From contig JANXSA010000457.1 of assembly GCA_025352915.1 (NCBI GenBank), positions 1-6,999 of the forward strand: a stretch of DNA of 6,999 nucleotides, given 5' to 3'. Shown here in pieces: positions 4,750 through 6,999 of the stretch (position 1 is its first letter; every line of letters starts with the position of its first letter). The notes beneath the pieces are model-generated. The model searched no databases and had not been told where the DNA came from. It was given only the letters and a program-made list of their open reading frames with translations. A program made the position numbers and the translations under genes. This DNA comes from Rhodospirillales bacterium. GTDB lineage: Bacteria > Pseudomonadota > Alphaproteobacteria > Acetobacterales > Acetobacteraceae.

Positions 4750-6999
4750 GTGAACGACCAGCCGGTTCTGCTGGCGCGGGCGGAGTCGGAAAGCCAGTCG
4801 GTTGTCGTCGTCACCGGACGCGAGCGGGATGTGCTCGACCTGCAGGCGAGCGGCCTGGTGGACAGCGAGTGGTATGGCCGCGCGTATAACGATCCCCCGG
4901 GCATCGATGCCGTCACGCATTATCTGGATCATGGCGCGCGCGAAGGCCGGCTGCCTAATCCGTATTTCGCCACCGAGTGGTACTTGCGGCAGAACCCCGA
5001 TGTCGGGATGACCGGGCAGAATCCGCTGCTGCACTACATCCGCCGCGGCGAGACGGAGTGCCGGGCGCCGGCGCCGCATTTCGACCTCGCCTGGTATCGC
5101 ACCCGCCACACGGCGCAGCCCGGCCAGACCTTGCTGCGGCACTTCCTCGACCGGCGGCGGCGCGGCGAGGCGAGTCCGTTGCCGGAATTCGATCCGGCTT
5201 TCTATCTGCAGACCTATCCCGACATCGCGGCGGCGGGCGTGGACCCGTTCGAGCATTTCCTGCACTGGGGGTTTCGCGAGGGGCGCAACCCTTCGGCCGG
5301 GTTCGACACACGCTATTACATCCGGCGCTACCTGGACGGCGACCTGTCGGAAAACCCGCTGCTGCATTTTCGTCGCATCCGCCGGCTGTTGCGGGTCCAC
5401 CCGATGCCGCCGCCGAGCGAAACCGGGGTGTTCGACGCGGTGCGGGCCAACACAAGGCCGGGGCCGGATTTCGAGGAGGTGCAGCCGTTGCCGCCCGGGG
5501 CGATCCGGCGGGCGAAGGTGCTGGCCTTCTACCTGCCGCAGTTCCATGCGGTCGATGAGAACGATGCCTGGTGGGGCAAGGGGTTTACCGAGTGGACCTC
5601 GGCGGGCCGCGCCATGCCGCGCTTCGAGGGGCACTACCAGCCGCGGGTGCCGCGCGATCTCGGGCACTACACGCTGGACGGCACCGCGACGCTGCGGCGC
5701 CAGGTGGAGCTGGCGCGCGGGGCCGGGCTGGGCGGCTTCGTGCATTATTTCTACTGGTTCAACGGGCGCCGGCTGCTGGAGAAGCCGGTCGAGGCGATGC
5801 TCGCCGATCCCAGCGTGGATTTCCCGTTCTGCCTGATGTGGGCGAACGAGAACTGGACCCGGCGCTGGGATGGCGGCGACCAGGACGTGTTGATTGCACA
5901 GGATTATCGGCCGGAGGATGACGCGGCGCTGGTCGATTGTTTCGCCCGGCATTTCCGCGATCCCCGCTATATCCGGCTCGACGGGCGGCCGCTGTTGATG
6001 CTGTACCGGCCGGCGCTGATCCCCGATACCGCGGCCACGGTGGCGCGCTGGCGGGCGCTGTTCCGGGCGCGGCACGGCGAGGATCCGGTGCTGGTGATGG
6101 CGCAGAGTTTCGATGTGATGGATCCGCGGCCGCTGGGCTTCGATGCCGCCGTCGAGTTTCCGCCGCACAAGCTGGTCAACGGGCTGCCGATGCGCAATGC
6201 TGAGCTGACCTATTTCGATCCGAGTGCGACGGCGCAAGTGTTTGCCTATGACGATGTCGTGGCGGCTTCGCTGGGTGAGGTGCGGCCGGGCTTTCCGCTG
6301 ATCAAGACCGCGGTGCCGTCATGGGACAATGACGCGCGGCGCGAGGGGGCGGGGCTGGTGTTGAACGGGGCGTCGCCGGCGAAGTACCAGGCCTGGCTGG
6401 CGGCGCTGGTGGCGCGGGCGCAGGGGGCGCGGATTGGCGGCGAGGCGATTGTTTGCGTGAATGCCTGGAACGAGTGGGCCGAGGCCGCCTATCTGGAGCC
6501 GGACGTGCATTTCGGCGGGGCCTATCTGAACGCGACCGCGCGGGCAGTGACCGGCATGGCGGATGGGGCGGAGGCGCCAGGGCTGTTGCTGGTCGGGCAT
6601 GATGCGTTTCCGGCCGGGGCGCAGATGCTGTTGCTGCATCTGGCGCGGCAGTTGCGGCGGGCACATGGGCTGCGGCTGGAGATTTTGTTGCTGGGCGATG
6701 GGGCGTTGCGCGCGGCTTATGCAGCGGTGGCGCCGACCACGGTGCTGGCGGATGCAGCGTCATGGCCGGCGCATCTGGCCGGGTGTGCGGCGCGCGGGTT
6801 GGGCGGGGCGTTGGTGAACAGTGCGGTGTGCGGGACGATCGTGCCGCTGTTGGCCGAACATGGCATCGCGTCGACGCTGCTGGTGCATGAGTTGCCGCGG
6901 CTGTTGGCGGAGAAGGGGGCCGAGGGGGCCGCCCGGGCCGGGGCAGCGGCGGCGCGGCGGATCGTGTTTGCCTCGCCGGTGGTGCAGGCGGCGTTTGCG
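4750..6999 (+). CDS. Multidomain protein: Trp/Tyr repeats, GH99-like/WbsX domain and glycosyltransferase (3' end outside window)
   Basis: The 750 visible residues run past the right edge with no stop. Residues about 37-207 are five tandem 36-38-residue repeats. From about residue 255 a GH99-like (WbsX-type) domain begins with LAFYLPQFH, followed by GFTEW (278-282), WANENWTRRWDGG (364-376) and the closing NAWNEWAEA (571-579). From about residue 610 a GT4-like glycosyltransferase N-terminal half begins: LLLVGHDAFPAGAQ, with GAQ at 623-625, and LLVHELPRLL around His713. Such fusions occur in O-antigen, capsule and exopolysaccharide loci and are expected to act in the cytoplasm on nucleotide sugars; no signal peptide is seen. 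Whether the GH99-like part hydrolyses or only binds or transfers glycan is unknown. The start is GTG at 4750, the first start after in-frame stops at 4732 and 4735. Its ribosome site is poor, and GTG at 4831 is an alternative. Codons become increasingly G-ending towards the 3' side. Confidence 0.88.
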   Translation, partial: MNDQPVLLARAESESQSVVVVTGRERDVLDLQASGLVDSEWYGRAYNDPPGIDAVTHYLDHGAREGRLPNPYFATEWYLRQNPDVGMTGQNPLLHYIRRGETECRAPAPHFDLAWYRTRHTAQPGQTLLRHFLDRRRRGEASPLPEFDPAFYLQTYPDIAAAGVDPFEHFLHWGFREGRNPSAGFDTRYYIRRYLDGDLSENPLLHFRRIRRLLRVHPMPPPSETGVFDAVRANTRPGPDFEEVQPLPPGAIRRAKVLAFYLPQFHAVDENDAWWGKGFTEWTSAGRAMPRFEGHYQPRVPRDLGHYTLDGTATLRRQVELARGAGLGGFVHYFYWFNGRRLLEKPVEAMLADPSVDFPFCLMWANENWTRRWDGGDQDVLIAQDYRPEDDAALVDCFARHFRDPRYIRLDGRPLLMLYRPALIPDTAATVARWRALFRARHGEDPVLVMAQSFDVMDPRPLGFDAAVEFPPHKLVNGLPMRNAELTYFDPSATAQVFAYDDVVAASLGEVRPGFPLIKTAVPSWDNDARREGAGLVLNGASPAKYQAWLAALVARAQGARIGGEAIVCVNAWNEWAEAAYLEPDVHFGGAYLNATARAVTGMADGAEAPGLLLVGHDAFPAGAQMLLLHLARQLRRAHGLRLEILLLGDGALRAAYAAVAPTTVLADAASWPAHLAGCAARGLGGALVNSAVCGTIVPLLAEHGIASTLLVHELPRLLAEKGAEGAARAGAAAARRIVFASPVVQAAFA
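4858..5390 (+). repeat. Five tandem 36-38-residue repeats inside the glycosyltransferase gene
   Basis: The repeat units share the pattern (F)D-x-x-W/F/Y-Y, then often NPD or YPD, then NPLLHY or similar, then GxxEGRxP. The first aromatic of each pair is at residue 41 (DSEWY), 77 (ATEWYL), 115 (DLAWYR), 151 (DPAFYL) and 189 (DTRYYI), giving spacings of 36, 38, 36 and 38. The third unit is the most diverged (the EGR motif is replaced by RRRRGEASP), and the fifth loses its GxxEGR end. The repeats are similar only at protein level; the DNA is too diverged for recombination. The role is unknown; a scaffold or glycan/protein-binding array is a guess. Confidence 0.75.

Noticed and set aside
4672..6237. 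A 521-codon minus-strand frame opposite the glycosyltransferase
   Set aside because: The plus-strand frame has clear repeats and conserved domains; this one is a compositional shadow.

Overview
The window comes from a high-GC alphaproteobacterium. The gene families and the style of the intergenic DNA suggest Acetobacteraceae/Rhodospirillales, but this is an inference and no rRNA or marker gene is present to confirm it. There are no tRNAs, CRISPR arrays, insertion sequences or phage genes.

Left end (1-650): non-coding DNA carrying the edge of a common GC-rich intergenic motif and a perfect AT-rich hairpin. Next comes a good-looking sigma70 promoter whose predicted start site coincides with an ATG at 199, so the transcript would be leaderless. 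The reading frame from 199 encodes a small helix-plus-Ala/Pro/Arg-rich protein. It has no stop before it runs antisense into the next gene, and third-position GC suggests a frameshift near 550-590, so it is probably decayed.

Middle (651-4490, minus strand): four metabolic genes in the transcription order aldo/keto reductase, TauD/TfdA-type Fe(II)/2-oxoglutarate dioxygenase, fumarylacetoacetate hydrolase (FAH)-family enzyme, and Ldh-family (malate/L-lactate/ureidoglycolate-type) NAD(P)-dependent dehydrogenase. The last three are packed with gaps of 2-3 bases and are almost certainly one transcript. The reductase lies 49 bp upstream and may be co-transcribed or have its own promoter. Together they look like a short catabolic pathway for an organic acid: hydroxylation or oxidative cleavage, C-C hydrolysis or hydration of a keto acid, and 2-hydroxy/2-keto acid redox steps. 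The substrate cannot be read from sequence. No transporter or regulator is in the window.

Right end (4491-6999): a 259-bp divergent intergenic region with two phased TAATCAT repeats and a spaced 10-bp inverted repeat, then a large plus-strand gene that runs off the window. Its 750 visible residues hold five tandem 36-38-residue Trp/Tyr repeats, a GH99-like/WbsX-type domain, and the start of a GT4-like glycosyltransferase. This points to surface polysaccharide (O-antigen or capsule) work unrelated to the catabolic cluster.

The plus strand is C-rich on the left and G-rich on the right. As a result genes on the same strand differ in codon endings: the Ldh gene favours G, the aldo/keto reductase favours C.
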